A stretch of DNA of 64,000 bases from Streptantibioticus parmotrematis (GTDB taxonomy: Bacteria; Actinomycetota; Actinomycetes; Streptomycetales; Streptomycetaceae), in assembly GCF_019890615.1 (NCBI RefSeq), contig NZ_JAINVZ010000004.1, positions 62,001 through 126,000 of the forward strand, written 5' to 3'. Positions 62,559 to 64,000 of this stretch are shown here, piece by piece (position 1 is the stretch's first letter; every line of letters starts with the position of its first letter). Position numbers and translations under genes: made by a program. Under the pieces are notes generated by a model that worked only from the letters and a program-made list of their open reading frames with translations, was not told the origin of the DNA and did no database searches.

Positions 62559-64000
62559 GCCGGGGCTGGGCGAAGCGCCAGATGATCGAGGACCTGCCTG
62601 ATCCGGCGATGATGAGCCTGGAGCAGATGAAGGCCGAGGTCGCCGCCCTGGCGCGTGCCGACGAGATCTCGGCGCGCCGGTGGTTGTGCGACCGGCCGGA
62701 CTGCGACGGGCTGCCGCACCAGGGGTGGCTGCACCGGCACGCCCGTTCCTCGCAGCGCCCGCCCACGTGGCTGTGGACGGTGTGGCTGCTGCTGACGGGC
62801 CGCGGCTGGGGCAAGTCGCGGACGGCGGCGGAGGAGGTGCGCGAGTGGGCGCGCGCACCGGGGTTGCAGCTCGCGGTGATCGCCAAGAACGCCACGCTGG
62901 TGCGCGACATCTGCTTCGAGTCCCCGAAGTCCGGCCTGCTGTCGGTGTTTCCGCCCGAGGAGGTGGCGAAGTACAACTCCAGCCTGGGCGCGACGGTGCT
63001 GGAGCTGACGAACGGCACGGTGATCCGCGGGTTCGGCGCGGAGGCGCCGGACAATTTGCGTGGCTGGGCTTTCGACAAGGCGTGGCTGGACGAGTACGCG
63101 GCCTGGTCTCGGCACACCGCGCAAGAGGTCTACGACATGCTGTGGTTCTGCCTGCGCGAGGCGGAGGCCCCGCAGGTCGTCATCTCCACGACGCCCAAGC
63201 CACTGCCGCACGTCAAGAAGCTCGTCGAGCGCGGACAGGCACAGGAGCAGCGGTACCGCGAGGGCGGGCCGCCACCGCGGGTCGTGCTCACCCGCGGGCA
63301 CATGCGCGAGAACGACGCCAACCTCAGCCCCGCTGCCCGGGAGGAACTGGAGGAGGAGTACGCCGGCACCCGCCTCGGCCGCCAGGAGCTGTCCGGTGAA
63401 CTCCTGGAAGACGTCGAGGGCGCGCTGTGGAAGGGCTGGATGCTGGAGGTCGAGGGCTTCCGGCCCCGGCGCGAGCACCTGCCGGACCTCCAACGCGTCG
63501 TGGTCTCCGTCGACCCGGCGACCAAGTCGCACGAGAACGCGGACATGACGGCCTTCACCGTCGCGGGCCGCGGCTGGCCGGTCGAGACGATGTTCGGCGA
63601 CGACCGCCCACGCGGCTACCTGCTCCACTGCGAACAGGACCGCTACACCCCGACCCAGGCGATGAAGCGCGCCGCCGCGCTCTACCACGAGCACCAGGCC
63701 GACTGCGTGGTCATCGAGGCCAACAACGGCGGCGACTACCTGCCCGCCCTCCTGGAACAGGTGGACCCGACCGTCAACTGGAGAATCGTTCACGCGACTC
63801 GCGGGAAGCGCGCACGCGCCGCCCCGACCGCGCAGCTGTACGAGCAGGCGCGCATCGCGCACGTCGGCCCGCCGCGGGTGTTCGCCGAACTGGAGGCACA
63901 GATGACGACGTTCGTCGGGCTGGGCGAGACGGAGGACTCGCCGGACCAGCTTGACTCGGCGGTATGGGCGCTGTGGGACCTATTTCTGGATCCGACGATG
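62555..64000 (+). CDS. Terminase large subunit (3'-truncated by window)
   Basis: The frame is open for 482 codons from GTG 62555 to the window edge. The Walker A is WLLLTGRGWGKSRTAAEEVR (near 86), the Walker B region WAFDKAWLDEYAAW (near 170) has the acidic pair, and VISTTPKPLPHVKK is the coupling motif. The nuclease domain begins at VVVSVDPATKSHENADMTAF (near 313), with later acidic residues at VVIEANNGGDYLP and DSPDQLDSAVWALWD. This motor cuts and packages phage DNA. Confidence 0.92.
   Translation, partial: MSRGWAKRQMIEDLPDPAMMSLEQMKAEVAALARADEISARRWLCDRPDCDGLPHQGWLHRHARSSQRPPTWLWTVWLLLTGRGWGKSRTAAEEVREWARAPGLQLAVIAKNATLVRDICFESPKSGLLSVFPPEEVAKYNSSLGATVLELTNGTVIRGFGAEAPDNLRGWAFDKAWLDEYAAWSRHTAQEVYDMLWFCLREAEAPQVVISTTPKPLPHVKKLVERGQAQEQRYREGGPPPRVVLTRGHMRENDANLSPAAREELEEEYAGTRLGRQELSGELLEDVEGALWKGWMLEVEGFRPRREHLPDLQRVVVSVDPATKSHENADMTAFTVAGRGWPVETMFGDDRPRGYLLHCEQDRYTPTQAMKRAAALYHEHQADCVVIEANNGGDYLPALLEQVDPTVNWRIVHATRGKRARAAPTAQLYEQARIAHVGPPRVFAELEAQMTTFVGLGETEDSPDQLDSAVWALWDLFLDPTM

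Overview
The window is high-GC actinobacterial DNA, most likely Streptomyces. Third codon positions are almost all G or C, GTG starts are frequent, ATGA start/stop overlaps are common, and a rare TTA codon (read by the bldA tRNA in this genus) sits in one biosynthetic gene. It has three parts: ordinary chromosome with a large biosynthetic gene cluster (about 2.6-43.1 kb), a disturbed stretch with an IS element, frameshifted genes and small chromosomal genes (43.1-52.2 kb), and the left end of a prophage integrated at a tRNA-Arg(CCU) gene (52.26-64.0 kb, continuing off the right edge).

Left flank: the tail of an unidentified gene, a strong terminator, a type II NADH dehydrogenase, and a DoxX-like membrane protein whose last codons have been tandemly copied downstream. 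An MFS transporter (2.6-3.9 kb) may be the cluster's exporter.

Biosynthetic cluster: a hybrid NRPS/PKS system. A minus-strand group (11.9-5.9 kb) holds an A-PCP protein whose pocket residues read as threonine, an AT-less KS-ACP protein, a PqqD-like protein, an LLM flavin/F420 oxidoreductase and a free carrier protein. A type II thioesterase with a Cys nucleophile and a nucleotidyltransferase lie beside it. A plus-strand run of 17 tightly packed genes (12.9-39.0 kb) encodes a large FAD/NAD(P)-binding protein, A-PCP, C-A-PCP-C, a free carrier, KS-ACP-thioester reductase, and a complete set for hydroxymalonyl-ACP (FkbH-type HAD, ACP, acyl-CoA dehydrogenase, 3-hydroxyacyl-CoA dehydrogenase) with no O-methyltransferase. 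It also encodes a KAS III homologue lacking two of its three usual catalytic residues and a stand-alone threonine-type A domain. A minus-strand A-PCP-C protein and an alpha/beta hydrolase close the cluster. Neither KS protein has a recognisable AT, and no free AT is present.

The most unusual part is a set of phosphate-handling enzymes inside the same operon: two HprK-like P-loop kinases (one fused to FkbH), an NDP-kinase-like protein, a CYTH triphosphate-tunnel protein, a tyrosine-phosphatase-like protein and an M1 aminopeptidase. A nucleotidyltransferase and a PqqD protein sit at the other end of the cluster. I infer that an intermediate or the product is phosphorylated during assembly or for self-protection and later dephosphorylated and trimmed. 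I do not recognise this combination as a known pathway.

Middle region: an IS5-family element inserted exactly at the stop codon of a coiled-coil/winged-helix gene, a frameshifted gene of the same architecture, a second frameshifted gene, a DUF6126-type/ArsR divergent pair around a perfect 20-bp palindrome, a secreted protein, a flavodoxin, a methyltransferase and a small membrane protein.

Prophage: tyrosine integrase next to the tRNA, an excisionase-like protein, a serine-recombinase relative without its catalytic domain, an XRE regulator with a membrane partner, a ParB-like protein, a DUF488-like protein, an antirestriction-type adenine methyltransferase, a second ParB-fold protein, and terminase small and large subunits, the last cut by the window edge.
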